From Maricaulis sp. (lineage in GTDB: Bacteria > Pseudomonadota > Alphaproteobacteria > Caulobacterales > Maricaulaceae): a stretch of DNA of 64,000 nucleotides. The stretch is from positions 88,287-152,286 of the forward strand of contig NZ_JASBRQ010000044.1 of assembly GCF_030149425.1 (NCBI RefSeq), read 5' to 3'. Position 1 is the first letter of the stretch, and each line of letters begins with the position of its first letter. The notes under the pieces were generated by a model. The model saw only the letters and a program-made list of their open reading frames with translations. It was not told the origin of the DNA and ran no database searches. The translations under genes and the position numbers were made by a program. Of this stretch, positions 35,801-44,890 are shown piece by piece.

Positions 35801-37364
35801 AGGTGTCGGACAAGACGGCCAGAGGAGTGTCATCCCCCATCGAACCGACCGCCTCTTTGCCGTCCTCCGCCATGACATCGAGAACCAGCTGGATGGTTTC
35901 AAAGCTGTAGCCGGAGGCGACCTGGCACCGCACACGGTCGGCCTCGGCGAACATTTCCGGTTCGGGTCCGGGCCCGACCACATCTTCTATGTCCTCAATC
36001 TCGCCGATCCAGCGGCGATAAGGCTGTTGCTCGCTGAGACGGTCGAGGATTTCCGCCTCGCGGTAAAACCGGCCTTCATGCAAATCCAGAGCGATCAGGC
36101 GGCCGGGCGTAATAGCGCCGCGCTCGACCACATCTTCCGGAGCGATGCGCGCCATACCGGCCTCTGACCCGGCAACCAGCATGCCATCGCGCGACCGCGC
36201 CCAGCGGGTCGGTCGCAAGCCATTTCGGTCGAGGCCGGCCACGATCCAGCGACCATCGAAAGCAGCGATGGCGGCCGGACCGTCCCAAGGCTCCATCACG
36301 GAATTGCAGTAGGCATACATGTCCCGCCAGGCTGGCGGCATGACACCTTCACGCTTGGACCAGGCCTCGGGCACCAGCATCGTCTTGGCCATGGGCGCCG
36401 GTAGCCCGGTGCGCACCAGGAATTCGAAGGTCTGATCCAGGGCCGCACTGTCGGACGCGCCGGGCTGGATCACAGGCAGAATATCAGCACCGTCTTGCGC
36501 CAGCACCGAATCCTCAACCAGCCGCTCGTGGCTCTTCATCCAGTTTGAATTGCCGCGCAGCGTGTTGATCTCGCCATTATGCGCCAGCATGCGGAAGGGC
36601 TGAGCCAGGCGCCATTCCGGGAAGGTGTTGGTCGAATAGCGCTGGTGGAAAATGGCAAACGGCGAAACAAAGTCCGGATTGCGCAAATCCTTGTAAAAGG
36701 CGTCAATATCCTGGGCCCGGAACAGGCCCTTATAGATGACGTCGCGTGAAGACAGCGAGCAGACATAGAGCTCGCGAAGACCTTCCTCGCGCGCCCGCTG
36801 TTCGATGCGGCGGCGGACGACATAAAGCGTCCGCTCCACCGCTTCCGGGTCACGCCCGCCCGGCTCGCGGAACAGGATCTGCTCGATCTCCGGCAGGGTG
36901 GCACGGGCCTTGTCGCCGAGCACACTCGTATCCACCGGCGGCTGGCGCCAGCCATAGAAGGAAAAGCCTTCGCGCAGGATCTCTGCCTCGACAATCGCCC
37001 GAGAGCGTTCACGGGCACTGAAATCCGTGCGTGACATGAAGATCATGCCGACAATGACATCACCCTGCTCGGGCTCATGCCCGGTCCGGGCGACAGCGGA
37101 TTTGAAAAAGTCCTGGGCCACGCCCACCCGCAGCCCGGCGCCGTCACCGGTCAGCCCGTCCGCGTCGACCGCGCCGCGATGCCAAACCGATTTGAGGGCA
37201 TCGATTGCGGTTTCCACGATATCGCGGCGGGCCCGCCCCTCGATATCGGCGACGAGGCCGACTCCGCAGGCATCGCGGTCATCTTCGGGCCGGTACAGCC
37301 CGGCCTGCTCAAGCACATCCCGGCGCGCCAGGTAGTCGGCGGGCGTCCCCGCATTGCGGCTCAT
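32835..37364 (-). CDS. gltB: glutamate synthase (NADPH), large subunit
   Basis: The 1509-residue subunit makes glutamate from glutamine and 2-oxoglutarate. A 32-residue propeptide precedes Cys33 (ACGVGLVADI), which becomes the N-terminal nucleophile of the glutaminase domain. The central domain, the FMN-binding synthase domain (GGEDPKRYKP, ISPPPHHDIYSIEDLAQLI, ISGSVGGTGAA) and the cysteine cluster MVRQCHSNTCPVGVCTQ for the 3Fe-4S centre are all present, followed by the GXGXG beta-helix domain (GANGCEYMTGGVVVLIG). Its ATG overlaps the gltD stop by four bases. Length is normal. Confidence 0.97.
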   Translation of the reverse strand: MSRNAGTPADYLARRDVLEQAGLYRPEDDRDACGVGLVADIEGRARRDIVETAIDALKSVWHRGAVDADGLTGDGAGLRVGVAQDFFKSAVARTGHEPEQGDVIVGMIFMSRTDFSARERSRAIVEAEILREGFSFYGWRQPPVDTSVLGDKARATLPEIEQILFREPGGRDPEAVERTLYVVRRRIEQRAREEGLRELYVCSLSSRDVIYKGLFRAQDIDAFYKDLRNPDFVSPFAIFHQRYSTNTFPEWRLAQPFRMLAHNGEINTLRGNSNWMKSHERLVEDSVLAQDGADILPVIQPGASDSAALDQTFEFLVRTGLPAPMAKTMLVPEAWSKREGVMPPAWRDMYAYCNSVMEPWDGPAAIAAFDGRWIVAGLDRNGLRPTRWARSRDGMLVAGSEAGMARIAPEDVVERGAITPGRLIALDLHEGRFYREAEILDRLSEQQPYRRWIGEIEDIEDVVGPGPEPEMFAEADRVRCQVASGYSFETIQLVLDVMAEDGKEAVGSMGDDTPLAVLSDTYRPLSHFFRQNFSQVTNPPIDPLREGRVMGLKTRFRNLGNLLGPAQQRSSVLVLDSPVLTNGAFERWREHIKDEVRELDCLFEPGKATGDGRTLSEAIDHVIAQAVEAVRHGAAHLVLTDHRQSETQAALPMILVTGAVHARLTEQGLRNRCSINVRSSECADPHYAAVLIGLGATTINPYLAFDTVTAPARGDEAEARNRALHLKQAFDAGLLKIMSKMGISVISSYRGGCDFEVLGLSRALVETYLPGVVSRISGMGLSGLEGRLVNLHRGAWQGDRARLPIGGFFRQRSSGDRHALSAQAIDALHKAVRENEPTAWTAYREAIEAQGPVHLRDLMQMRPLGSAVSVDAVESINGIRRRFVTPGMSLGALSPEAHGALNIAMNRIGAKSVSGEGGEDPKRYKPLPSGENLNSAVKQIASGRFGVTAEYLNQCREIEIKVAQGAKPGEGGQLPGFKVTEFIARMRLSTPGVSLISPPPHHDIYSIEDLAQLIYDLKQINPTARVGVKLVAAAGVGAVAAGVAKARADVINISGSVGGTGAAALSSIKFAGGPLELGLAEAHQMLALNGLRERVTLRADGGIRTGRDIVIAAMIGAEEFGVGTTALLALGCLMVRQCHSNTCPVGVCTQDNDLRARFGGAPDHVVNLMTYLAQDVRDILASLGATSLEDVIGRADLLTQVSRGSSALDDLDLSAIMARADAADRPARSTRTQRNAVAPTLDDRILVDAAPAFDRGEKMQLDYDVRNTDRAIGARTSSEFVSRFGARGPGEDFLTVRLRGSAGQSLGAFSARGLRIELDGDANDYVGKGLSGGKLIVRPYLGSTLDNHHHAIIGNTCLYGATSGWLFAAGRAGQRFAVRNSGAQAVVEGCGANGCEYMTGGVVVLIGSVGDNFAAGMTGGDVFVYDPEDRLAARLNSETVVVSPLERDADTLCRSLIIEHLAQTGSAQADQLLANWDVVRADFVHVQGREIVARQQAVNKAMHRQREES

Positions 37365-38785
37365 TCTGCCGCCCCCAGAACTTCAAGACGATTATCGAGG
37401 TAGGACTTGATGGCCTGCGCCGCATCCTGGCCGTCCTTCAACGCCCAGACCACAAGGGAGGCGCCGCGAACGATATCGCCGGCGGCAAAAACACCGTCCA
37501 GGCTCGTCATACGGGTCGCCCGGTCGATCTCGACCTCACCGGAGCGACGCACGCCGAGATCAATGGAGGGCAGATTGCCCGGCAGGTCCTCCGGAGTGAA
37601 ACCCAGCGCGGATATGACCATGTCGGCCTTGATCTCCCTGATGATTTCCGGACAGGGCTCAACAGCACGGCGGCCGCTCAGATCGGGAGCGCCGAGACGC
37701 ATGCCCTGACCGCGCACGGCCCGGGTCTGGCCGTCAGCATCATGCTCAATCGCCAGCGGCGCAGTGAGCCAATGAAACTGGACCCCTTCCTCCTCGGCGG
37801 AGATAACTTCGCGGGCCGAGCCGGGCATGTTGGCGCGGTCGCGCCGGTACAGGCAGCTCACCGAAGCGGCGCCCTGGCGCACAGCCGTGCGCACACAGTC
37901 CATGGCCGTATCACCGCCGCCGATGACGACGACATGGCGGCCGGTCGCGCTCAGCCGATCATCCTCAGCCGGTGCATCACCGAGATCGTCGCGATTGGCG
38001 CGGATGAGAAAATCCAGCGCACCGATCACCCCTTTATCGGCCCCGGGACAATCGAGTTCACGCGGCGCATAGACACCCGTCGCGAGGAGCACGGCATGAT
38101 GTTCGGCGCGGATATCGGCAAGGGTCACATCACGGCCGACTTCAACACCCAGACGGAACTCCACCCCGGCCTGCTCGAGCCGGTCAATGCGACGCTGAAC
38201 CACGGGCTTTTCCAGCTTGAAGCCCGGGATGCCATAGGTCAGAAGCCCGCCGGCCCGGTCGGCTCGCTCATAGATGACGATATCGAAACCGGCTTCACGC
38301 AACCGTTCCGCCGCGGCCAGCCCGGCTGGCCCGGAACCGATAATGCCGACACTCTGGCCACGCGGTGGAGCGGTCTGGATGGCGTCCACCCAGCCCTCTT
38401 CCCAGGCCGTGTCGGTGATGTATTGCTCGACCGAGCCAATGGTCACGGCGCCATGCGCAGATTTCTCGATCACGCAGGCCCCTTCGCACAGGCGGTCTTG
38501 CGGACAGATGCGGCCACAAATCTCCGGCATGGTCGAGGTCGCCGAGGACAGATCATAGGCCTCGCGCAGCCGGCCATCAGCGGCGAGGGCAAGCCAATCA
38601 GGAATATTGTTACCGAGCGGGCAGCCGGACTGGCAGAAGGGAATACCGCATTGCGAACAGCGCGAGGACTGCTCGGCCGCAGCGGCTGGCTCGAAGCGAT
38701 TACGGATTTCGCGGAAATCCTCACGCCGTTCGGCCGCCGGCCGTTTGTCCGGATATGACTGGTGCAGATCGGTAAATCTCAGCAA
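37361..38785 (-). CDS. gltD: glutamate synthase, small subunit
   Basis: The small subunit passes electrons from NADPH through FAD and iron-sulfur clusters to GltB. It has the N-terminal cysteine clusters CSQCGIPFCQSGCPLGNNIP and CGRICPQDRLCEGACV, the FAD motif GIIGSGPAGLAAAERL and the NADPH motif VVIGGGDTAMDC. I chose the TTG at 38785 (giving MLRFTDLHQSYPDKRPAAER) because it matches the usual alphaproteobacterial N-terminus and follows a GTGAGG sequence; the frame stays open to an in-frame start at 38848, so the start is uncertain. The gene is first in the gltD-gltB operon. Confidence 0.95.
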   Translation of the reverse strand: MLRFTDLHQSYPDKRPAAERREDFREIRNRFEPAAAAEQSSRCSQCGIPFCQSGCPLGNNIPDWLALAADGRLREAYDLSSATSTMPEICGRICPQDRLCEGACVIEKSAHGAVTIGSVEQYITDTAWEEGWVDAIQTAPPRGQSVGIIGSGPAGLAAAERLREAGFDIVIYERADRAGGLLTYGIPGFKLEKPVVQRRIDRLEQAGVEFRLGVEVGRDVTLADIRAEHHAVLLATGVYAPRELDCPGADKGVIGALDFLIRANRDDLGDAPAEDDRLSATGRHVVVIGGGDTAMDCVRTAVRQGAASVSCLYRRDRANMPGSAREVISAEEEGVQFHWLTAPLAIEHDADGQTRAVRGQGMRLGAPDLSGRRAVEPCPEIIREIKADMVISALGFTPEDLPGNLPSIDLGVRRSGEVEIDRATRMTSLDGVFAAGDIVRGASLVVWALKDGQDAAQAIKSYLDNRLEVLGAAE

Positions 38786-38803
38786 TGAAGGCCTCACTTG
38801 CCC

Positions 38804-38816
38804 GTTCAATTTGAAC
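38804..38816. promoter_or_regulatory. short palindrome upstream of gltD
   Basis: GTTCAA-T-TTGAAC lies just upstream of the chosen gltD start, with CTTGC and GCAAG extending the symmetry outside. It may be an operator, or part of the coding sequence if the longer start is used. Confidence 0.25.
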
Positions 38817-38931
38817 GCAAGTGCAGCATAATTTTCGCATTCGCACAAACTTCACGCTGCGGCGCACACGAATTCGCCCGAATAGCGCTTCGCGCTGGAA
38901 GGTTTGTGCCGAACATCAGAAATCCATAGCG

Positions 38932-40062
38932 CTACCAGCCCCGGCCGCGCTCCCATTGATTAATCAATTGCCCGCCTTCAATGACCATATAGCGGTCGAA
39001 TTGAGCCGCCGTGGCGCAGGCGTGATTGGGCGCGATACGCACCTTTTGCCCGACCTCAAGGTCCGGCGTCTCACCGCTGGCATGCGCTCCCCGGGTCATA
39101 ATACCGTGCTCCTGATTGGCACCGCTCAGGATCAGCCCGCCCAGCGGTCTGCCATCCAGCCCCCAGACCTCGCCATAACCGTAGTCAATGGCCTGGTGCT
39201 CCGTGCCGCGATCGCGCGACATCGCCATCCAGCCGGCATCGGTCAGCGTCCAGCCCTTGGCCCGCTGATGGCCGATAACACTGCCCAGCACGGAAATCGC
39301 GATATCCTCCTTGCCGCATACGCCCAGCCCGGCCTGGACAAGATCCTGGAAGGTGTAGACGCCGGCACGGACCTCGGTCACGCCATCCAGCGAAGACGCG
39401 AACATGGCAGTCGGCGTCGACCCGATCGATACGATGGGCACGGCATGACCGGCTGCGCGCAAGCGCTCGGCACCGCGCACCGCCAGTCGGCGCTCCTGCT
39501 CCGCCATTTCCCGGATCTCAGCGGTCGTTTTGCAGTCATAGGACCCGCCGGCATGGGTCATCACGCCACCCAACTTGATGCCGGGCCGGTCACAGGCTGC
39601 GGCGATCTCCAGCAGTGCGCTTCCCTCCGGATCGGCTCCGGCGCGGTGACCATCAACATCGAGTTCAATCAAAGCGGCAAACTCCACGCCCAGTTCAACG
39701 CCCCTTGATGCGACGAGCCGGGCCATTTCAGCACTGTCCAGGATGATCTTGATATCCGCACCACCGCGCATCAGCCCGGCAATCTGGTCCAGCTTGCCGG
39801 GCGCGATGCCGACCGCATAGAGAATATCGCGCTCTCCTGCAGCGAAGAAGTACTCCGCCTCGGCCAAGGTGGAGACGGTGATGCCGCGCGTGCCGCCCGC
39901 CCGTTTCAGCTCGGCTTGCACGTCCTGCGACTTATGCGTCTTCACATGCGGACGCAGCACCCCGCCAAGCCCCTGAACATGGTCGGCCATGCGCTTGAGA
40001 TTGCGCCGCAGAACGGCCCGGTCGAGAAGCAGGCAAGGTGTTGGCAGGTCTTCCAGATACAT
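38932..40062 (-). CDS. D-serine dehydratase-like / D-threonine aldolase-family PLP enzyme
   Basis: The 376-residue protein is a fold-type III PLP enzyme related to alanine racemase. It begins LEDLPTPCLLLD and has the PLP lysine Lys41 in RPHVKTHKS. The C-terminal metal site reads PNHACAT, a His-x-Cys pair as in eukaryotic-type D-serine dehydratases, whereas D-threonine aldolases usually have His-x-Asp. It probably cleaves or dehydrates a D-hydroxyamino acid in the cytoplasm. It is a single gene, with glt genes on one side and the glycan operon divergent on the other (236-base gap with no gene visible). Confidence 0.85.
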   Translation of the reverse strand: MYLEDLPTPCLLLDRAVLRRNLKRMADHVQGLGGVLRPHVKTHKSQDVQAELKRAGGTRGITVSTLAEAEYFFAAGERDILYAVGIAPGKLDQIAGLMRGGADIKIILDSAEMARLVASRGVELGVEFAALIELDVDGHRAGADPEGSALLEIAAACDRPGIKLGGVMTHAGGSYDCKTTAEIREMAEQERRLAVRGAERLRAAGHAVPIVSIGSTPTAMFASSLDGVTEVRAGVYTFQDLVQAGLGVCGKEDIAISVLGSVIGHQRAKGWTLTDAGWMAMSRDRGTEHQAIDYGYGEVWGLDGRPLGGLILSGANQEHGIMTRGAHASGETPDLEVGQKVRIAPNHACATAAQFDRYMVIEGGQLINQWERGRGW

Positions 40063-40298
40063 TATTCAACTCCAAGCCTGACCCGTCGATTGAGCCGGGA
40101 CCATCGCTCGGCGAAGGTGCCCTGACCAGGCGCCATCCAACCCGGCAGGGCTTTCAATTACAACAACCTTTTGCGCAACCAGAACTACACTTCAGGGGCG
40201 AATAACAAACTGCGGCGCACGCCCGAACCGTGTCGACAAACGCCCATAGGCATTCTAAGTTCCGGCCATCTAAAACGCTTGTCAGCGCCCTTTCTCAG

Positions 40299-41234
40299 AT
40301 GACCCAATCCTCTATCGCTGTAGTTGTTCCGACCTATAAGGCGAAGCGCCATATCCTGGACGTGCTTGAGAGCATGCCGGACTCGATCAATGCCGTTTAT
40401 GTGGTCGATGACAAATGCCCGGAGAACTCCGGAGAACACGTCGAAGCCAACTGCAAGGATCCGCGGGTCAAGGTTCTCTACAATGAAGAGAACCAGGGGG
40501 TCGGCGGCGCGACTCTGGCCGGCTTCCAGGCCGCCTATGATGATGGGCACACCGCCTTCGTGAAAATCGATAGCGACGGTCAGATCCCGCCATCGCTGGC
40601 ACTGCCGATTACCGAACCCCTGCTTGAGAAACGCTGCGATTACGCCAAGGGATCACGCTTCACCAGTTCGCGCGATATCGGTGAAATGCCGCTTTATCGC
40701 ATAGTCCTCAATTCGATCCTGACCTTCACCAATAAGTTCGCGTCCGGATATTACTCAATCAACGACCCGACCAATGGCCTCGTTGCGATCCGCCGGGAAG
40801 TCTTCGAGCGCTTGCAGACTGAAAAAATCGCCAAACGCTATTTCTTTGAATCGGATATGCTTTTTCACCTGAACCTGGCCCGCGCCACGGTGAAGGATGT
40901 ACCGATGAAAGCGCTCTACGCAGATGAAGAAAGCGGCTTGCGCCTGCGCGATGAAGCCCTGAATTTCGCACTCGGAAATCTCTCCAACTTTTTCAAGCGC
41001 ATCTTCATTCGTCATTTCCTGATGAATTTCTCTGTCCCGGCGATCTATTTCTGCGTCGGTGTCCCCATGCTGTTGATCGGCCTTTTCCAGGGTATTTATC
41101 TCTGGATTGACGGCGCTGGCGGCGAGCCGGAACCGGCGGGATCTGTGATCCTCCCGGCCCTGATGATCATCGTCGGCGTCAATATGATCACCTCTTTCCT
41201 GCTGTTCGACGTCAATGACGAGCCCAGATCATGA
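40299..41234 (+). CDS. GT2 glycosyltransferase, polyprenyl-phosphate sugar synthase type
   Basis: The protein (about 311 residues from ATG 40299) has a GT-A domain opening SIAVVVPTYKAKRHILDVLES. It has the metal/nucleotide motif VKIDSDGQ (DxD), and the GNRFTS-like segment KGSRFTSSRDIGEMP. Two C-terminal membrane helices (about 240-265 and 285-305) are like those of DPM1/GtrB/ArnC-type enzymes that load a sugar onto polyprenyl phosphate on the cytoplasmic face. An in-frame GTG at 40230 is possible but neither start has a clear ribosome-binding site. It is the first gene of a six-gene operon and overlaps the next by ATGA. Confidence 0.85.
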   Translation: MTQSSIAVVVPTYKAKRHILDVLESMPDSINAVYVVDDKCPENSGEHVEANCKDPRVKVLYNEENQGVGGATLAGFQAAYDDGHTAFVKIDSDGQIPPSLALPITEPLLEKRCDYAKGSRFTSSRDIGEMPLYRIVLNSILTFTNKFASGYYSINDPTNGLVAIRREVFERLQTEKIAKRYFFESDMLFHLNLARATVKDVPMKALYADEESGLRLRDEALNFALGNLSNFFKRIFIRHFLMNFSVPAIYFCVGVPMLLIGLFQGIYLWIDGAGGEPEPAGSVILPALMIIVGVNMITSFLLFDVNDEPRS

Positions 41235-43666
41235 CGAAAGCCGGATACCTGCCGCTCGCGGCATGGGCGATCGCGTTGATCCTGGCAGTCATTGCCTTTT
41301 TCCAGCTCACCGGAACTTTGCTGCTGGCACGGGAACCCGGCCTGTGGCGTGACTTCTTCGCCTATGCCGGATTGGCTGGACTGATCGGAGCGGCCGCGAC
41401 CTATCGCTGGCCAGGCCGGACCGGAGTGATCCTGATTGCCATGGCGGCCTTGCCACTGGCCGTGTTCGGACATGTCGCGACCGTCCTCAGTGTCGGCTTT
41501 ATCTGGCTGACCATTGTGGCCCTGGGGCATGTGCTGGCACGATCATTGTTCCGCCAGACACTGCCTTTGCCGCTAGCCTCAGGACTGGGTTTCAGCGCCT
41601 ATTCCATCATCGCATTGCTGTTGGCACACGGTGATTTGATGACGCCGCTGGCGGTGGTCACGCTCAACACGATTATCATCATCGGCGCACTCTCAACCGG
41701 TCTGCTTGATAAATTCCGCTCCCTGCCGGATCCGCAAGCTGACCAGTCGGTCAATGACCGCCTGATCACAGCCGTCGTATCGGCACCGATCTGGTTCTTC
41801 CTGGCCGGGATCGCCTTGTTCGCGATGACCCCTGATAATGGTTCGGACGCGATCAATGCCTACCGGCCCATACTGCAGCGCTTCCTTTTTGATGGCACGC
41901 TGGACACGGATCCGCTGAATCGCACCATCAACCTGCTATCCCTGCCTGCACTCTGGCTGCAGGGCACTGTGGTGGTCGTCAGCCAGGACGTGCATGCCGC
42001 GAAACTCTGGAATTACTCGCTGCTGGCTTATGTTGTGGTGCTGGTCTCCACGACGCTCAAACCGCTTCTGACGCCCGCTGTCTCGCAGGCCCGCGCTCAG
42101 CTGCTGGCCGGTCTCGCCATTGTAGCGCTGCTGTTCGTACCCGAATTCTTCAAGCTGACGCTTAGCGCCTATGTCGACCTGCAAGTGGTCGCGATGGGCG
42201 TTATATTGGTGTGCTGGCTGGGCTATGTCCTGAACGGCGAGCCGGAGCGATGGAGCGGTCGCGACGGCCTCGCAATGGTGTCGGCACTCGGCGCGGTTTT
42301 CGGGCTTTTCTTCGTCGCCAAATATACGGCCGCCGTCGTCATCGCACCGACCGGACTCGCCTTGATCGCCTTCATCGTGCTGAACGCGTCGATCGACCGT
42401 AAAATGCTGACGATCGCCTGCCTTGGACTTGCTTCGGCGATCATACCCGCCGCATTCCTGTATTACGTATTTCACGTGACCGGGAATCCGACTTTCCCGT
42501 TCTTCAACGAAATCTGGCAAAGCCCGCATTTCAACCCCAGCGGCTTGCTCACCGTCCATACCGGTTATGATCAGCTTGATCTGTTTTGGGCGATGACGGT
42601 CGGCACGGAAGCCTGGAGCGTTGCCGGAGCGCGGGATGGCGGCCTTGGATTGAGCTACCTGTTCGGTGCGGTGATTGCGCTGGCAGCCGGGATAGACGCA
42701 CTGCGCGCCCCCAAACGCCATCTTTTCGTTCTGGCCTGCTCGATCGCCTTCCTCTTCGGCACGGTGGCGATCTCCTATATCCAGAATTCCTCCCGCTACA
42801 TCATAATTGTCCTGCCCTTCCTGCTTCCAGCGGCGCTTCACCTGGCCCAGCGCATGGATATCCGCGCCTGGGTGGCAACTCTTTTCCTGTTGGCCGGAAG
42901 CCACGCCCTGCTGATCGCCAATTATGGCCCCGGTGGCGGGCGCTTCGTGCTGAACGAAGTCGCCAAATCCTCCCATGCAGAGATCTACAGCTCACGTCTG
43001 GACCGCCAGCGCGTCGCTGACCAGCTATCGCAACGCTATGGCCTGGAAGGTCGCGTTCTGGAACTCTGGTCACGTACCGTTCCGGTCGGCGAGGTGTTCG
43101 AGGCCGGCTGGTACGACTTTCATGCTGACCGAGCCCTGCGCACGAGTCTGCGGGGCGGCGCAGACGGCTTTGAGGCCTTCCTCCAAGACAATAACTTTGA
43201 TGCGGTCGTCTTTGGCGGTGACATCAGAAACCGGATAGGGCGCTGGACCAGCGAGGATCCGGAGCGCTTCGTTGACCTGCTCTATCGCCATGCGCGCGAG
43301 ATTGAAGTCGAGGGGGCGCTGACCATTGTTCACATGGACAATGATGTACGCTTCACCCGCGCCGACACACCCGCTCAAATCGGCGACCAACTCTTATTCG
43401 TCGCCGGTCATGAAGACGGAACCGTCGCTTGGGAGATCGCCTATGAATGTACGGGAACAGGCGCTTTCCGCCTGATCATCGCCGCTGATAATGGACGCCG
43501 GACTGAAGCGTTTGATCAAGCAGCGGTGTGCAATGGACAGCGTCAGGTCTTCGCATCACCGCTGATCGATGGCGACACGGTTCGGGATTCACGGGTCCGA
43601 CTGGTGAATTTCAGCCCTGAACCCGTTTTTGTTGAAACAAACCTGTGGTATCGCTCGCCAGACTAG
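41231..43666 (+). CDS. polytopic membrane protein, probable GT-C glycosyltransferase
   Basis: The 811-residue protein has about twelve to fourteen membrane segments in residues 1-560 and a soluble C-terminal part (about 570-811) predicted to face the periplasm. The first large external loop holds TPDNGSDAINAYRPILQRF, similar to the acidic loop of GT-C enzymes, and GNPTFPFFNEIWQSPHF resembles a recurrent motif of bacterial GT-C-like proteins. That would make it the transferase that uses the lipid-linked sugar outside the membrane. The call rests on layout and weak motifs. Overlap with the preceding gene by four bases ties it to the GT2 enzyme. Confidence 0.6.
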   Translation: MTKAGYLPLAAWAIALILAVIAFFQLTGTLLLAREPGLWRDFFAYAGLAGLIGAAATYRWPGRTGVILIAMAALPLAVFGHVATVLSVGFIWLTIVALGHVLARSLFRQTLPLPLASGLGFSAYSIIALLLAHGDLMTPLAVVTLNTIIIIGALSTGLLDKFRSLPDPQADQSVNDRLITAVVSAPIWFFLAGIALFAMTPDNGSDAINAYRPILQRFLFDGTLDTDPLNRTINLLSLPALWLQGTVVVVSQDVHAAKLWNYSLLAYVVVLVSTTLKPLLTPAVSQARAQLLAGLAIVALLFVPEFFKLTLSAYVDLQVVAMGVILVCWLGYVLNGEPERWSGRDGLAMVSALGAVFGLFFVAKYTAAVVIAPTGLALIAFIVLNASIDRKMLTIACLGLASAIIPAAFLYYVFHVTGNPTFPFFNEIWQSPHFNPSGLLTVHTGYDQLDLFWAMTVGTEAWSVAGARDGGLGLSYLFGAVIALAAGIDALRAPKRHLFVLACSIAFLFGTVAISYIQNSSRYIIIVLPFLLPAALHLAQRMDIRAWVATLFLLAGSHALLIANYGPGGGRFVLNEVAKSSHAEIYSSRLDRQRVADQLSQRYGLEGRVLELWSRTVPVGEVFEAGWYDFHADRALRTSLRGGADGFEAFLQDNNFDAVVFGGDIRNRIGRWTSEDPERFVDLLYRHAREIEVEGALTIVHMDNDVRFTRADTPAQIGDQLLFVAGHEDGTVAWEIAYECTGTGAFRLIIAADNGRRTEAFDQAAVCNGQRQVFASPLIDGDTVRDSRVRLVNFSPEPVFVETNLWYRSPD

Positions 43667-43735
43667 GCTGCGGGGCCCGAAAGCGTCACAGTCGGCAGAA
43701 CTGACACCACCCGTTTAAACGTGGAGACCATCTCG

Positions 43736-44476
43736 ATGGATGAGCGCATTAGCACGCACGCCGAAGTCCTGGCCCGAAAGCCCATGCTTGCCGACGTGTT
43801 TCGCGAAATTCACGAGGCCATCTGGCAGGCGGACCAGGACCATGTGACCGCACCGGACGAACTCTTGCGGGTCGAACTCGGCGCAGGTGTCGCACCGATC
43901 CGGGACTCTTTTCCCGGCGTATTGTCGACCGATGTGGTTGACGCGCCCGGGATCGACCAGGTCGTGAATGCGCAGGACATGCCCTTTGACGACGCCAGCG
44001 TCCGCGCCCTTTACGGCCAGAATTGCTTCCACCATTTCCCGGATCCGGACCTCTTCTTCAAGGAGGCCAGTCGTGTTCTCGCTCCGGGAGGCGGGATCAT
44101 CCTGATCGAACCCTATTACAGCCCGCTTTCGCAATTGATCTATCCGCACCTGTTCAAGACCGAGACCTTCGACATGAAGATGGACGGCTGGAAGGCGCCG
44201 ATCAGTGGCCCGATGGAAGGCGCCAACCAGGCACTGAGTTACATCGTCTTCAAACGCGACCGTGGCCAGTTTGAAGAGATGTATCCGGAGTTCGAGATCG
44301 CCCATCAGCATGCGCTGGTGAACTACCCGCGCTATCTGCTGTCCGGCGGTCTCAATTTCCCGCAGCTGATCCCGAATTTCATGGCCCCGGTCGTGAAAGG
44401 CATGGAGTTCGTCGTCTCTCCGCTGCGCGGCGCTTTCGCACTGCACCACCTGATCGTGATCACCAAAGCAAAATGA
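43736..44476 (+). CDS. SAM-dependent methyltransferase (class I)
   Basis: The 246-residue protein has a class I methyltransferase fold: motif I VELGAGVAP, then STDVVDAPGIDQVVNAQDMPF with the acidic ribose-binding position, and the post-motif segment SRVLAPGGGIILIEP, as in Methyltransf_11 proteins. It probably methylates a sugar or lipid made by the operon, though a fatty-acid or quinone substrate cannot be excluded. ATG 43736 follows GGAGA by 9 bases; the in-frame GTG at 43721 overlaps that site. It overlaps the GtrA gene by four bases. Confidence 0.82.
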   Translation: MDERISTHAEVLARKPMLADVFREIHEAIWQADQDHVTAPDELLRVELGAGVAPIRDSFPGVLSTDVVDAPGIDQVVNAQDMPFDDASVRALYGQNCFHHFPDPDLFFKEASRVLAPGGGIILIEPYYSPLSQLIYPHLFKTETFDMKMDGWKAPISGPMEGANQALSYIVFKRDRGQFEEMYPEFEIAHQHALVNYPRYLLSGGLNFPQLIPNFMAPVVKGMEFVVSPLRGAFALHHLIVITKAK

Positions 44477-44856
44477 ACTGGCGCATCTGGGCATTCCAGC
44501 TGAGCGGCTACACCGCGGTTCAGATATTCGCCATCGGGGTCGAGTACGCTTCCTACACAGCCATGATCGAGCTGCTGGGGTTGTGGCCGGCCTGGGGAAA
44601 TGCCCTGGCCAAGCTTGCAGCAGGTTCCGTTGCCGTTGTGCTGCACTCCAAATTCGTCTTTGGACAGAAGGCAATCGATGCGCAAACGGTCGGACGCTAT
44701 TTCCTGCTGCTCGCGATCAATGCCACCGTCACATCCTTCCTGTTGACGATGATCGTCGACTCCTTTGGTCCCTACTGGGCCAAGATCGCCTCGGATTGCC
44801 TTATGATCCTGGTGAATTTCGTCATCTCCAAGCGTTTCATTTTCCAGAAAAACTAG
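44473..44856 (+). CDS. GtrA-family membrane protein
   Basis: The 127-residue protein has four membrane segments and the GtrA signature at the end (ILVNFVISKRFIFQK) plus VVLHSKFVFG in the middle. GtrA proteins are thought to flip polyprenyl-phosphate-linked sugars to the outer face of the inner membrane; in mycobacteria a member (Rv3789) is linked to decaprenylphosphoryl-arabinose. Here it sits between a GT2 synthase/GT-C pair and an SDR/flavin oxidoreductase pair. The start overlaps the methyltransferase stop (ATGA). Confidence 0.9.
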   Translation: MNWRIWAFQLSGYTAVQIFAIGVEYASYTAMIELLGLWPAWGNALAKLAAGSVAVVLHSKFVFGQKAIDAQTVGRYFLLLAINATVTSFLLTMIVDSFGPYWAKIASDCLMILVNFVISKRFIFQKN

Positions 44857-44890
44857 GGCCAGCTCCAGGCTGGGGTCAGCGGACGCGCTT

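Noticed and set aside
37205..38758. 517-codon open frame on the plus strand
   Set aside because: It lies opposite gltD, whose cysteine clusters and nucleotide motifs are clear; no ribosome-binding site or family fits.
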